DNA of 19,813 nt from JBFKPQ01 sp041628225 (GTDB lineage Bacteria; Actinomycetota; Acidimicrobiia; Spongiisociales; JAENVV01): positions 1 to 19,813 of the forward strand of contig JBFKPQ010000037.1 in assembly GCA_041628225.1 (NCBI GenBank), written 5' to 3'. The notes below the pieces were generated by a model. That model did not search any database and was not told where the DNA came from. It worked only from the letters and a program-made list of their open reading frames with translations. This document shows positions 1 through 7,354 of the stretch, piece after piece (positions within the stretch are counted from its first letter, which is position 1; each line of letters begins with the position of its first letter). A program made the translations under genes and the position numbers.

Positions 1-3
1 AAC

Positions 4-183
4 CAAACTCCCCCGTGGGTCTGCGGGTGGGGTTCGGCCCTCCGGGCCGAGTACGTCGGGAGTTTGTGGAGCAAACTCCCCCGTGGGTCTGCGGGTGGGG
101 TTCGGCCCTCCGGGCCGAGTACGTCCCCCGGTGGTTTCCGGGATGGGGTTCGGCCCTCCGGGCCGAGTACGTCCCCCGGTGGT
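4..183. repeat. Cluster of GC-rich palindromic tandem repeats
   Basis: A 54-bp sequence at 4-57 recurs without a mismatch at 72-125 (68-bp period). Its last 30 bases recur a third time at 144-173 (48-bp period), so the core lies at 28-57, 96-125 and 144-173. Each core contains the hairpin CGGCCC-TCC-GGGCCG (35-49 in the first copy), extendable by one T/A pair, followed by GAGTACGTC. Copies 2 and 3 are both followed by CCCCGGTGGT. The array reaches the left edge, so it may extend further. Tandem hairpin arrays of this kind resemble REP-like intergenic elements; function is unknown. Confidence 0.85.
58..80. repeat. Perfect inverted repeat between repeat copies 1 and 2
   Basis: GGGAGTTTG (58-66) and CAAACTCCC (72-80) are exact reverse complements separated by the 5-nt loop TGGAG. 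The right arm is the start of the second 54-bp repeat. The left arm is unique to the spacer, so the spacer itself folds back on the repeat. No T tract follows, so a terminator role is not evident. Confidence 0.8.
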
Positions 184-529
184 CTCAGCACGTGGTTCCT
201 CCCCGATGAGCGGAGCGCGGGCTGTGGTTCCTCCCGCAACGCTCGCAGTCGCTCGCGGGGAAGGATCCGGAGAGCTGGGTTCGCCCGCTGGGGGAGGAGC
301 GGGCTCGCTCACGGTCGCTCGCGGTGGTGGAAACCAGGGCGGCCCGGGTTGGGGCGAGCGAGCCGGCCGGGGTTTCAGGTCATCCGCTCACGGGGATGAC
401 TCCGTAGGACGGTTGTGAGCTGGTTTGAATCGGTGCGTCGGCCATGAGTCCAGCCTCGATCGAAGGTCCCGCGGTGCGGGGGGTCGAATCGCCAGGCGAA
501 TCCCCCGCGCGCGGGAGTGAACGACGCCT
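184..529. other. Non-coding stretch with scattered hairpins
   Basis: No reading frame here has a ribosome site, a leaderless promoter or recognisable protein content. It contains a short direct repeat GTGGTTCCTCCC (192-203 and 224-235), a hairpin GCCCGCT/AGCGGGC (283-289 with 298-304), a hairpin GTCATCC/GGATGAC (379-385 with 394-400), and GC-rich partial repeats around GTCGCTCGCGG (about 249-259 and 314-323). Taken with the repeats to its left it looks like a repeat-rich intergenic region. Confidence 0.6.
478..515. terminator. Possible terminator hairpins downstream of the minus-strand membrane gene
   Basis: Just past the stop codon of the minus-strand gene (530) lies an inner stem TCGCC-A-GGCGA (489-499) flanked by a G run (478-483) and a C run (502-506), then a self-complementary 12-mer CCCGCGCGCGGG (504-515). 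These could end minus-strand transcription. There is no T tract, so this is a structural guess. Confidence 0.35.
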
Positions 530-1426
530 CTATACGTCTGCGGACACCAGTTGGCGCTCCTCGAGCGCCGGCGAGGACGGCCGCCGCCTCCTGGCCACCG
601 CCACCGTCGCGATCGCCGCCGTCACCCCTGAGCCCACCGCAATCGCCCACACCACCATGTGGTTGCTCCCCAACACTGCCGAACCGACACCGAGAAACGG
701 CGCACGGCCTCGCGCCGGATCGAGCGCCCAGGCGCTGATCCGCAGGAAGACGGCGAACGTCATCGCCGACACACCCAAACGAACCGCCAACGTGCGCACC
801 ATCCGGGCTCGCTCGTCCGACAGCGCCACCGCCATCGAGCCCAGCACGATGAGGGCGGCACTGGCGACCACCGCAACGATGGTCAAGGCCGTTCGAGCCC
901 GAGCTGTCGACCGGGCGCCGATCGGCTGACCGTCGCCCTCCACGACCACCATCGACAGGTCCTCAACGATGGCATCGACGGCGGCGGGCGCCAGCGGTAG
1001 CCCGACAGCTTCGGCGCGATCGACGAGAACATGAGCCAAGGGCTCTGTGACGCCCCGTACGTCAATCGTGGCAGTCGTGTGAGACGGAGCGACTGCGGCG
1101 GCCACGACCTGCCCGACCACGACTTCGACGGCGCCCGTCACGTCGGGATCGGACATCAGATCGCGCGCGGCGCGTTCGGCATCGGGGCCGGACAACTGAC
1201 CGGCCGCGGCGAGAGCATCCGCCATCCAGTCGACGAGGCGCTCGGCAACGACCTCGGTGCCGATGACAGAGCGAACCGCTTCCGCCATCGCCGCCTCGTC
1301 GGTAGCGACGGCGCGCCCCCACAGCCCGACCAACAACGTGGTCGTGGCAAGTCCGAACGCCCACAACACGACGGCGAGCGTCCAGGGGCGGCGGTGAGAG
1401 CGTAGGAAGGAAACGAACCTGTGCAT
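530..1426 (-). CDS. Membrane protein of unknown function with large extracytoplasmic loop
   Basis: This 298-residue protein is not recognised as a named family. Its basic N-terminus (HRFVSFLRSHRR) is followed by a hydrophobic helix at about 15-36, then about 140 residues of acidic, Ala/Val-rich sequence. Three more helices lie at about 180-202, 213-233 and 256-278, and the tail is short and basic-to-polar. The positive-inside rule puts the N-terminus in the cytoplasm and the 40-175 segment outside the cell. No catalytic motif is visible. The ATG lies 39 nt downstream of the aldolase stop on the same strand, so the two are probably co-transcribed, although the functions have no obvious link. 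The other possible reading is a small sensor or anchor protein; nothing in the sequence decides this. Confidence 0.8.
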   Translation of the reverse strand: MHRFVSFLRSHRRPWTLAVVLWAFGLATTTLLVGLWGRAVATDEAAMAEAVRSVIGTEVVAERLVDWMADALAAAGQLSGPDAERAARDLMSDPDVTGAVEVVVGQVVAAAVAPSHTTATIDVRGVTEPLAHVLVDRAEAVGLPLAPAAVDAIVEDLSMVVVEGDGQPIGARSTARARTALTIVAVVASAALIVLGSMAVALSDERARMVRTLAVRLGVSAMTFAVFLRISAWALDPARGRAPFLGVGSAVLGSNHMVVWAIAVGSGVTAAIATVAVARRRRPSSPALEERQLVSADV

Positions 1427-1465
1427 GACAGACTGCGAGGTCGAAAGAGTAGCGCCCTCGGCGGC

Positions 1466-2236
1466 CTATTCCGTCAATCCAGGTCGAGCGATCATCCCTC
1501 GGACCCTGCGGATGTCCTCGGCGATCCCGGCGCGCAGCGCGGCGAGATCGGCGGCGATGGTAAGCATCGTGAATCCCCGATCGAGCCTGTCCCGGGCGGT
1601 GGCAACGCTCGTATGGATTCCGGCCACAACGCCGTGACGGCGACATCCCGCCACGATGGTGTCGAGCGCCTCGAGGAAGTCGGGATGTTCGCCCTCCGGT
1701 CCGTGTCCGAGGCTGATCGACAGGTCGGCCGGACCCACGTAGATCGCCTCCACTCCCGGCACCGTGAGAATGCCGTCGAGGTCGGCGACGGCCGCGGCGG
1801 TCTCGATCATCGGTAGGAGCGCGACGTCAGCGTTGGCCCGTTCGAAGTAGTCGGGTCCCTCGACCTGGGCGGCGCGCGTCGGGCCGAAGCTGCGGGAACC
1901 TCCCGGAGCGTATCGAGCGGCTCGCATGGCGGCCTCGCACTCGGCGCGGCTGTTCACCATCGGCACGATCACCCCCATGGCACCCGCGTCGAGGGCCTTG
2001 CCGATGTGGCCCGGTGTGTTCTCCAGGACACGCACCACCGGCGTCGGCCCGTCCATCGCCTGCAGCATCGGCACCATGTCCACGTACCCGATGAGACCGT
2101 GCTGCATGTCGAGGCACACATAGTCGAGGCCGGTCGCCGACATGACTTCTGACGAAACCGACGTCGGCATCGATACCCACCCGCCGAAGCAGGGTTCCGC
2201 CGCCGTCCATCGTTCGCGCATGAGATTCGGTCGCAT
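1466..2236 (-). CDS. HpcH/HpaI-family class II aldolase
   Basis: This 256-residue protein matches the usual length of HpcH/HpaI aldolases, which use a divalent metal to cleave 2-keto-3-deoxy sugar acids or 4-hydroxy-2-oxo acids to pyruvate and an aldehyde. Visible signatures are the DMQHG motif at 43-47 with the catalytic histidine H46, R69 of VVRV (carboxylate binding), GA-GVIVPM at about 85-93, the metal ligand E145 in PMIET, and the second metal ligand D171 in VGPADLS. The substrate cannot be read from sequence: 2-dehydro-3-deoxyglucarate aldolase and 4-hydroxy-2-oxovalerate aldolase annotations are equally possible. The ATG is preceded six bases upstream by a -10-like TACGGT, suggesting a leaderless transcript. 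The gene is divergent from metZ and leads the membrane-protein gene. Confidence 0.9.
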   Translation of the reverse strand: MRPNLMRERWTAAEPCFGGWVSMPTSVSSEVMSATGLDYVCLDMQHGLIGYVDMVPMLQAMDGPTPVVRVLENTPGHIGKALDAGAMGVIVPMVNSRAECEAAMRAARYAPGGSRSFGPTRAAQVEGPDYFERANADVALLPMIETAAAVADLDGILTVPGVEAIYVGPADLSISLGHGPEGEHPDFLEALDTIVAGCRRHGVVAGIHTSVATARDRLDRGFTMLTIAADLAALRAGIAEDIRRVRGMIARPGLTE

Positions 2237-2242
2237 GCCGTC

Positions 2243-2248
2243 ACCGTA
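2243..2248 (-). promoter_or_regulatory. -10-like element for a leaderless aldolase mRNA
   Basis: Read on the minus strand, TACGGT is followed by six bases and then the ATG of the aldolase at 2236. Transcription would therefore start at or next to the start codon. No Shine-Dalgarno sequence is present and no clear -35 is seen. Confidence 0.5.
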
Positions 2249-2290
2249 ACCACCACGGGCGACGAACGAGACCGCGGGACGGGTGTCGCC

Positions 2291-2320
2291 TTGACCGGGA
2301 CCGTCGTCGCTCCATAACGT
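2291..2320 (+). promoter_or_regulatory. Promoter for leaderless metZ-xylB-EamA operon
   Basis: TTGACC (2291-2296) and TAACGT (2315-2320) are separated by 18 bases, a normal housekeeping sigma-factor spacing. Seven bases separate the -10 from the ATG at 2328, so the transcript would begin at the start codon. There is no Shine-Dalgarno sequence, which fits leaderless initiation. Confidence 0.65.
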
Positions 2321-2327
2321 TGCCTCG

Positions 2328-3494
2328 ATGAATCGTCACGAGGACACCGAAGCGGTCAGAGCAGGTCTCGACCGCAGCCCACACGACGAGACGGCCGAGG
2401 CGCTGTTCCTCACGTCCGGTTATGTCTACGAGTCGGCGGAAGAGGCCGAAGCGGCGTTTGCCGGTGACATCGATCGCTACATCTACTCGCGATATGGCAA
2501 CCCAACGGTCACGATGTTCACCGAGCGCCTCCGTCGTCTCGAAGGAGCCGAGGCCTGCTTCGCCACCGCATCGGGCATGGCTGCCGTGTTCACGGCACTC
2601 ATCGCTTCGCTGAAGTCGGGAGATCGGGTGGTCGCCTCGCGCGACCTGTTCGGATCCTGCTATCTCATCCTGTCGGAGATCCTGCCCCGCTGGGGCATCC
2701 ACACAGACTTCGTCGACGGTGCCGACCTCGATCAATGGGAGCGTGCGCTGGAGGCTCCCGCCCGTGTCGTCTTCTGCGAGACCCCCTCGAACCCCATGCA
2801 GCGCCTCGTGGACATCCGCGCCGTGGCAGACCTCGGCCACGCCGCCGGAGCGACGGTCATCGTCGACAACGTGTTCGCCACTCCCGTGCTGCAGAAGCCG
2901 CTCGAACTCGGGGCGGATCTGTCGGTGTATTCGACGACGAAGCACCTCGACGGACAGGGCCGGACGCTGGGCGGGGCCATCCTCGGGTCCGCCGACTATC
3001 TCGAGGAACACGTGAAGCCGTTCATCCGCCACACGGGTCCGGCGCTCAGTCCGTTCAACGCGTGGGTCCTGGTCAAGGCGCTCGAGACGCTGACGCTGCG
3101 CGTCGACCGCCAGACCGCCACCGCGCTCCGGATCGCCGAACATCTCGAGGAACATTCGGCGGTTCGGCGCGTCTGGTATCCGTGGCTGCCTTCGCACGAG
3201 CAGGCCGACCTCGCCCGGCGTCAGATGCGCGCCGGTGGGACGGTCGTCACCTTCGAGGTGGACGGCGGCAAGCCGGCCGCGTTCGCGGCGGTGAATCGCC
3301 TCGATGTGTTCGACATCTCCAACAACCTCGGCGATGCCAAGAGCCTCGTGACCCATCCGGCCAGCACCACGCATCGGCGCTTGGGCGCCGAGGTGCGGAG
3401 GGAGATGGGCATCACCGACGGCGTGCTGCGCCTGTCCATCGGACTCGAAGATGCCGACGACCTGCTGGCCGATCTCGACCAGGCGCTGGCGTGA
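2328..3494 (+). CDS. metZ: O-succinylhomoserine sulfhydrylase-like PLP enzyme
   Basis: This is a 388-residue member of the Cys/Met-metabolism PLP enzymes, which make homocysteine (or cystathionine) from an activated homoserine. Visible features are YSRYGNPT at 53-60 and the SGMAA phosphate-binding segment at 82-86. D180 in IVDNVFATP pairs with the pyridine nitrogen. The Schiff-base lysine is K205 in STTKHLDGQGR. The KHLDGQGR form and the N-terminal TSGYVYESAEEAEAAF are typical of MetZ rather than of MetY or cystathionine gamma-synthase, so direct sulfhydrylation of O-succinylhomoserine is the best guess. The ATG follows a leaderless promoter. The stop overlaps the GTG of the kinase gene by four bases (GTGA), which implies translational coupling. 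Cystathionine gamma-synthase or gamma-lyase remain alternatives. Confidence 0.9.
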   Translation: MNRHEDTEAVRAGLDRSPHDETAEALFLTSGYVYESAEEAEAAFAGDIDRYIYSRYGNPTVTMFTERLRRLEGAEACFATASGMAAVFTALIASLKSGDRVVASRDLFGSCYLILSEILPRWGIHTDFVDGADLDQWERALEAPARVVFCETPSNPMQRLVDIRAVADLGHAAGATVIVDNVFATPVLQKPLELGADLSVYSTTKHLDGQGRTLGGAILGSADYLEEHVKPFIRHTGPALSPFNAWVLVKALETLTLRVDRQTATALRIAEHLEEHSAVRRVWYPWLPSHEQADLARRQMRAGGTVVTFEVDGGKPAAFAAVNRLDVFDISNNLGDAKSLVTHPASTTHRRLGAEVRREMGITDGVLRLSIGLEDADDLLADLDQALA

Positions 3495-4972
3495 GGTACG
3501 TACTCGGCATCGATATCTCCACGACCGCCACCAAAGCGGTCCTCGTCGACGAGACCGGGACGGTGGTGGGAGTCGGAACGTCCGAGTACTCCTACGACAG
3601 TCCGCAGCCGGGTTGGACAGAACAAGACCCGGCGCGGTGGTGGAAGGCAACCGTGGCCGCGATCCGGGACGTGCTGGCAGCGACCGGCGTCCGCGGCGAC
3701 GCCATCGAAGCGGTCGGCTTGACCGGACAGATGCACGGCCTCGTGATCCTGGACGACAGTCGGCGAGTGTTGCGCCCCGCCATCCTGTGGAACGACCAGC
3801 GCACCGAAGCCGAATGCGACCAGATCCGTCAGCGGGTCGGACGCGACCGGTTGCTGGAGGTTGCCGGCAATGATGCCCTCACCGGATTCACGGCTCCGAA
3901 GATGCTGTGGGTTCGCAACCACGAACCAGACGTCTTCCGTCGAGTGGCACATGCGCTGCTTCCCAAGGACTACGTCCGCCTGCGACTCACCGACGAGCTC
4001 GCCACCGACAAAGCCGGCGCCGCGGGTACCCTGCTCTTCGACGTCGCCGCGCGGGACTGGTCCGGCGAAGTACTCGACGCACTCGACATACCCGCCGGGT
4101 GGTTGCCGCCGACCCATGAAGGCCCGGACGTCACCGGATACGTGACGAACGGGGCGGCTGAGGCCTCCGGGCTGGCCGCGGGGACACCCGTCGTGGCGGG
4201 TGGCGGCGATCAGGCAGCCAACGCCGTCGGTGTGGGTGCGGTGATGCCGGGAGTCGTGGCGCTGTCGCTGGGAACGTCGGGTGTCGTATTCGGTTCGACC
4301 TCAGCACCGACCGTCGCGGTGGACGGGTGGCTGCACGCGTTCTGCCACGCCGTGCCAGGGATGTGGCACCTCATGGGAGTGATGCTGTCGGCCGCCGGAA
4401 GCCTGCGCTGGTACCGGGACACCTTGGCTCCGGGCATCTCCTTCTCCGACCTCGACCTCGAGGCCTCCGCGGCGGCGCCGGGCGCGGACGGTGTCATCTT
4501 CCTTCCGTACCTGACCGGAGAACGGACGCCACACGCCGATCCGCAGGCCACCGGGGCGTTCGTGGGGATGACGGTGCGGCACGACCGCGCCCATCTCACG
4601 CGGGCAGTACTGGAAGGCGTGGCGTTCGGGCTGCGCGACAACCTCGACGCCATGAAGGCGGCCGGATTCGACGACGTGCGCCAGATCCGCGCCTCGGGCG
4701 GCGGTACGGCCAGCCTGGTGTGGCGCCAGATCCTCGCCGACGTGTTGGGGGCGGAGATCGTCGCCACCTCGACCACCGAAGGTGCCGCCTACGGAGCCGC
4801 GATGCTCGCCGCGGTGGGGACCGGTTGGTTTGGCGACGTGCCGGACGCCTGCGATCGGTGGATCACGGTCGGGTCGGTCACCGCACCCGGCCCGGACTCC
4901 GCAGCCTACGACGGGCCGTACGACCGTTACCGCCGGCTCTATCCGGCGCTGCGCGACTGGTTCCGCTCCTGA
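3491..4972 (+). CDS. xylB: Xylulokinase-like FGGY carbohydrate kinase
   Basis: This 493-residue FGGY-family sugar kinase has the usual xylulokinase length. The N-terminal ATP-binding loop is GIDISTTATKAVLVD (6-20). TGQMHG at 78-83 is the substrate-side signature of D-xylulokinases. The catalytic aspartate is D240 in GGGDQAANAVG, and LSLGTSGVVF and the later LTGERTPHADP are also typical. It would phosphorylate D-xylulose, or a related ketose, with ATP in the cytosol. I chose the GTG at 3491, which overlaps the metZ stop; the frame is open much further upstream, but only as a shadow of metZ. No xylose isomerase or pentose transporter is in the window, so the true sugar is uncertain and its place between a sulfhydrylase and a DMT transporter is unexplained. 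Confidence 0.87.
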   Translation: MRYVLGIDISTTATKAVLVDETGTVVGVGTSEYSYDSPQPGWTEQDPARWWKATVAAIRDVLAATGVRGDAIEAVGLTGQMHGLVILDDSRRVLRPAILWNDQRTEAECDQIRQRVGRDRLLEVAGNDALTGFTAPKMLWVRNHEPDVFRRVAHALLPKDYVRLRLTDELATDKAGAAGTLLFDVAARDWSGEVLDALDIPAGWLPPTHEGPDVTGYVTNGAAEASGLAAGTPVVAGGGDQAANAVGVGAVMPGVVALSLGTSGVVFGSTSAPTVAVDGWLHAFCHAVPGMWHLMGVMLSAAGSLRWYRDTLAPGISFSDLDLEASAAAPGADGVIFLPYLTGERTPHADPQATGAFVGMTVRHDRAHLTRAVLEGVAFGLRDNLDAMKAAGFDDVRQIRASGGGTASLVWRQILADVLGAEIVATSTTEGAAYGAAMLAAVGTGWFGDVPDACDRWITVGSVTAPGPDSAAYDGPYDRYRRLYPALRDWFRS

Positions 4973-4974
4973 CC

Positions 4975-5865
4975 GTGCATGGACGCGCCCTCGCCGCCAT
5001 CTTGGCGGCGTCGATCGGATGGGGCCTGGCCGGGGTAGGCGTGCGGGCCTTGTTCATCGATGGCGTGTCGACGTTCACCGTGGTGCTCGGGCGGGTCGTG
5101 CTCGCCACGTTGGCGATGGTGGCGTTCTTTGTCGCAAGACGGCAGCGCCTCGACCAACAGGTGTGGCGTCGGGGCGGTGCCATAGGCCTGCTGCGCATCG
5201 GCTTGGCACCCACGTTCTTCATCGCTTCGCTCCAGTACATATCGGCTGGGTTCGAAGCGTTGGTCATCACGCTCGTCCCGGTCACGACCGCTGCGCTGGC
5301 GCACGTCTGGATCGGTGAGCGCATCACGGTCCGCCAGCTCGTCGGCCTCGTGCTCGGCCTCGCCGGAACCGCCATTCTCATCTTGTCGGGTGACTCGGGC
5401 ATCGCCGAGGGAGGCAACACGCTCATCGGCGGGGGCCTGGCACTGGCGGGCGTCGTGAGCGGATCGGCGTCAGGGGTGATCGCCCGCCGGTACGCGCCGT
5501 TTCACCGGACCGCCGACCTGGCCGTCCCGATGTTCGTGGCGGGTGCGCTCGTGGTGGTCGTGCTGGCGGGTGCGCTCGGAGGAATCGACCCGGCTCCGCT
5601 CGACGCCACCGGCTGGATCCTGCTCGTCGCGCTGGCCTTGGGCAGCACGCTCCTGCCGTTCGTAGCCACGCTGTACGCCTCGGCCCATGCTTCGGCCACC
5701 CGGGTGGCGCTGACCGGTTACCTGGCGCCCATCATCGGACTGGTGGGCGGCGTGGTCCTTCTCGACGAGGTCGTGACGCCGGCGATCGCGGTCGGAGGAG
5801 CCTTGACGATCGTGGGGGTCGTGGTGGTCGGCCTTGCCCGTCAGCCGGCTCCGGCCGCGGCGTAG
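4975..5865 (+). CDS. EamA-family (drug/metabolite) transporter
   Basis: This 296-residue, strongly hydrophobic protein has about ten membrane helices in two similar halves, the layout of EamA/DMT transporters such as RhtA and YdcZ relatives. Typical pieces are ASIGWGLAGVGVRALF near the N-terminus, the first-half GERITVRQLVGLVLGLAGTA and the second-half LDEVVTPAIAVGGALTIVGV, the conserved end of each EamA repeat. The GTG at 4975 lies two bases after the kinase stop, so it is probably translated by coupling; no Shine-Dalgarno is visible. Transport of small metabolites or amino acids across the inner membrane is expected. Its link to the sulfhydrylase could mean export of a sulfur amino acid, but that is only inference. 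Confidence 0.87.
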   Translation: MHGRALAAILAASIGWGLAGVGVRALFIDGVSTFTVVLGRVVLATLAMVAFFVARRQRLDQQVWRRGGAIGLLRIGLAPTFFIASLQYISAGFEALVITLVPVTTAALAHVWIGERITVRQLVGLVLGLAGTAILILSGDSGIAEGGNTLIGGGLALAGVVSGSASGVIARRYAPFHRTADLAVPMFVAGALVVVVLAGALGGIDPAPLDATGWILLVALALGSTLLPFVATLYASAHASATRVALTGYLAPIIGLVGGVVLLDEVVTPAIAVGGALTIVGVVVVGLARQPAPAAA

Positions 5866-5873
5866 CCGGAGCC
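5847..5873. terminator. Possible terminator at the end of the metZ operon
   Basis: GGCTCCGG (5847-5854) pairs perfectly with CCGGAGCC (5866-5873) around an 11-nt loop that contains the TAG stop of the EamA gene. There is no T tract. The next gene has its own -10, so partial termination here is plausible. Confidence 0.4.
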
Positions 5874-5884
5874 CACCGGCGCGG

Positions 5885-5890
5885 TACGAT
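5885..5890 (+). promoter_or_regulatory. -10-like element upstream of guaB1
   Basis: TACGAT fits the TANNNT -10 pattern. A start site about seven bases downstream (near 5898) would leave a 20-nt leader carrying GAGG (5909-5912) ahead of the ATG at 5918. No convincing -35 is seen. Confidence 0.45.
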
Positions 5891-5917
5891 CCGAGTAGTG
5901 CCGTTGCGAGGATCGAC

Positions 5918-7351
5918 ATGCGCTTCTTGAACAACCAGCCCGCTCCGTTCGACCTGACATATGGTGACGTGTTCATGGTGCCGGCCATGTCGGACGCGAT
6001 GAGTCGCCTCGACGTCGATCTGACCACACCCGATGGCGTGGGGACGACCCTGCCGATCGTGGTGGCCAACATGAATGCAGTGGCCGGCAAGCGCATGAGT
6101 GAGACCGTCGCGCGCCGCGGCGGTATCACCGTGATCCCGCAAGACGCTCCAGCGGAGGTGCTCGCCAGTGTCGTGTCCGGAGTGAAGACGGCCAGCACCG
6201 TCTATGAGACCCCCATCACCCTGACACCCACCGACACTGTCGCCGACGCCATGGCCCTCATCTACAAGCGCGCCCACGGTGCCGTGATCGTCGTGGACGA
6301 CGGTCGGCCCGTTGGGATCTTCACCGAGACCGACGCCGTCGGTGTCGATCGCTTCAGCCCGCTATCAGAGGTGATGCATTCGGACCTCGTCACGGTCGAG
6401 GCCGACACGCCGCTCGAGTCGATGTTCGATCAGCTCGCGCACGAGCGGTTGACCGTGGCCCCGGTCGTGCGCGACGGGCGTCTCGTCGGTGCCATCACCC
6501 GCAAGGGAGCGCTCCGGTCGGCCATCTATACGCCCGCCACCGATACCGACGGTCGCCTTCTCGTGGCGGTCGCCGTCGGGATCAACGGCGATCCGGCCCG
6601 TCGCGCCGCAGAAGCCCTCGAACTCGGCGCCGATCTGATCGTCGTCGACACCGCCCACGGTCATCAGACGAAGATGTTGAAGGTGTTGCGCGACGTCCGT
6701 CACGCCGTCGGGAAGACGCCCCTCGTCGCCGGCAACGTCGTGACCGCCCAAGGGACAGCCGACCTGATCGATGCCGGTGCCGACATCGTCAAAGTGGGTG
6801 TCGGACCGGGCGCAATGTGCACGACGCGCATGATGACCGGAGTCGGGCGCCCGCAATTCTCTGCGGTTCTCGAATGTGCCGCCGAAGCGCGCCGGCTCGG
6901 CAAGCACGTGTGGGCCGACGGTGGCGTTCGGTACCCGCGCGATGTCGCCCTGGCCCTGGCGGCAGGAGCGGCTTCGGTCATGATCGGCTCCTGGTTCGCC
7001 GGTACGTTCGAAGCCGCCGCCGACTCGCAGCGCGACGCCGATGGTCGGTTGTACAAGGAGAACTACGGCATGGCGTCGCAGCGGGCGGTCCAGTTGCGGA
7101 CCCGCCGCGACAGCGAGTTCGAGCGCGCCCGGAAGGAGCTCTTCGAAGAGGGGATCTCAACGAGCCGCATGTATCTCGACCCCGGTCGCCCCGGAGTGGA
7201 GGATGTGATCGATCAGATCGTGGCCGGTGTGAGGTCGGCTTGCACGTATGCGGGGGCTGCGTCGATCGACGAGTTCCACGAGCGGGCGGTCATCGGTGTG
7301 CAGTCGGCATCCGGCTACGAAGAAGGGCGTCCGCTCGATACGAGCTGGTGA
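5918..7351 (+). CDS. guaB1: GuaB1-family IMP dehydrogenase-related protein (probable GMP reductase)
   Basis: This 477-residue cytosolic purine enzyme has an IMPDH/GMP reductase barrel interrupted by two CBS domains (about 95-150 and 150-205, the latter from SEVMHSDLVTVEAD). Visible motifs are VDTAHGHQTKML, GVGPGAMCTTRMMTGVGRPQ with the catalytic cysteine C301, WADGGVRYPRDVALALAAGA and YKENYGMAS. Length and motifs match actinobacterial GuaB1 (such as M. tuberculosis Rv1843c) rather than the main IMP dehydrogenase GuaB2. Mycobacterial GuaB1 has been reported to be a GMP reductase converting GMP to IMP, with CBS domains sensing purine nucleotides, and I infer the same here. The ATG was chosen because GAGG lies six bases upstream and MRFLNN is the family N-terminus. 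It converges on the YgjV-like gene with a 3-bp gap. Confidence 0.9.
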   Translation: MRFLNNQPAPFDLTYGDVFMVPAMSDAMSRLDVDLTTPDGVGTTLPIVVANMNAVAGKRMSETVARRGGITVIPQDAPAEVLASVVSGVKTASTVYETPITLTPTDTVADAMALIYKRAHGAVIVVDDGRPVGIFTETDAVGVDRFSPLSEVMHSDLVTVEADTPLESMFDQLAHERLTVAPVVRDGRLVGAITRKGALRSAIYTPATDTDGRLLVAVAVGINGDPARRAAEALELGADLIVVDTAHGHQTKMLKVLRDVRHAVGKTPLVAGNVVTAQGTADLIDAGADIVKVGVGPGAMCTTRMMTGVGRPQFSAVLECAAEARRLGKHVWADGGVRYPRDVALALAAGAASVMIGSWFAGTFEAAADSQRDADGRLYKENYGMASQRAVQLRTRRDSEFERARKELFEEGISTSRMYLDPGRPGVEDVIDQIVAGVRSACTYAGAASIDEFHERAVIGVQSASGYEEGRPLDTSW

Positions 7352-7354
7352 CGC

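Noticed and set aside
4..183. CRISPR-like direct repeats at the left edge
   Set aside because: Only three copies, unequal periods (68 and 48 bp), spacers that are themselves partly repeated, and no cas genes.
15..418. Plus-strand open frames encoding Gly/Pro/Arg-rich repeats
   Set aside because: They are translations of the palindromic DNA repeats, overlap each other in different frames, and have no ribosome site or promoter.
2735..3490. Upstream extension of the kinase frame
   Set aside because: This part is an out-of-frame reading of metZ; the kinase ATP-loop begins right after the GTG at 3491.
2241..3650. Long minus-strand open frame of 469 codons
   Set aside because: Antisense shadow of metZ in GC-rich DNA; its translation is Arg/Gly/His-rich with no family resemblance, while metZ is unmistakable.
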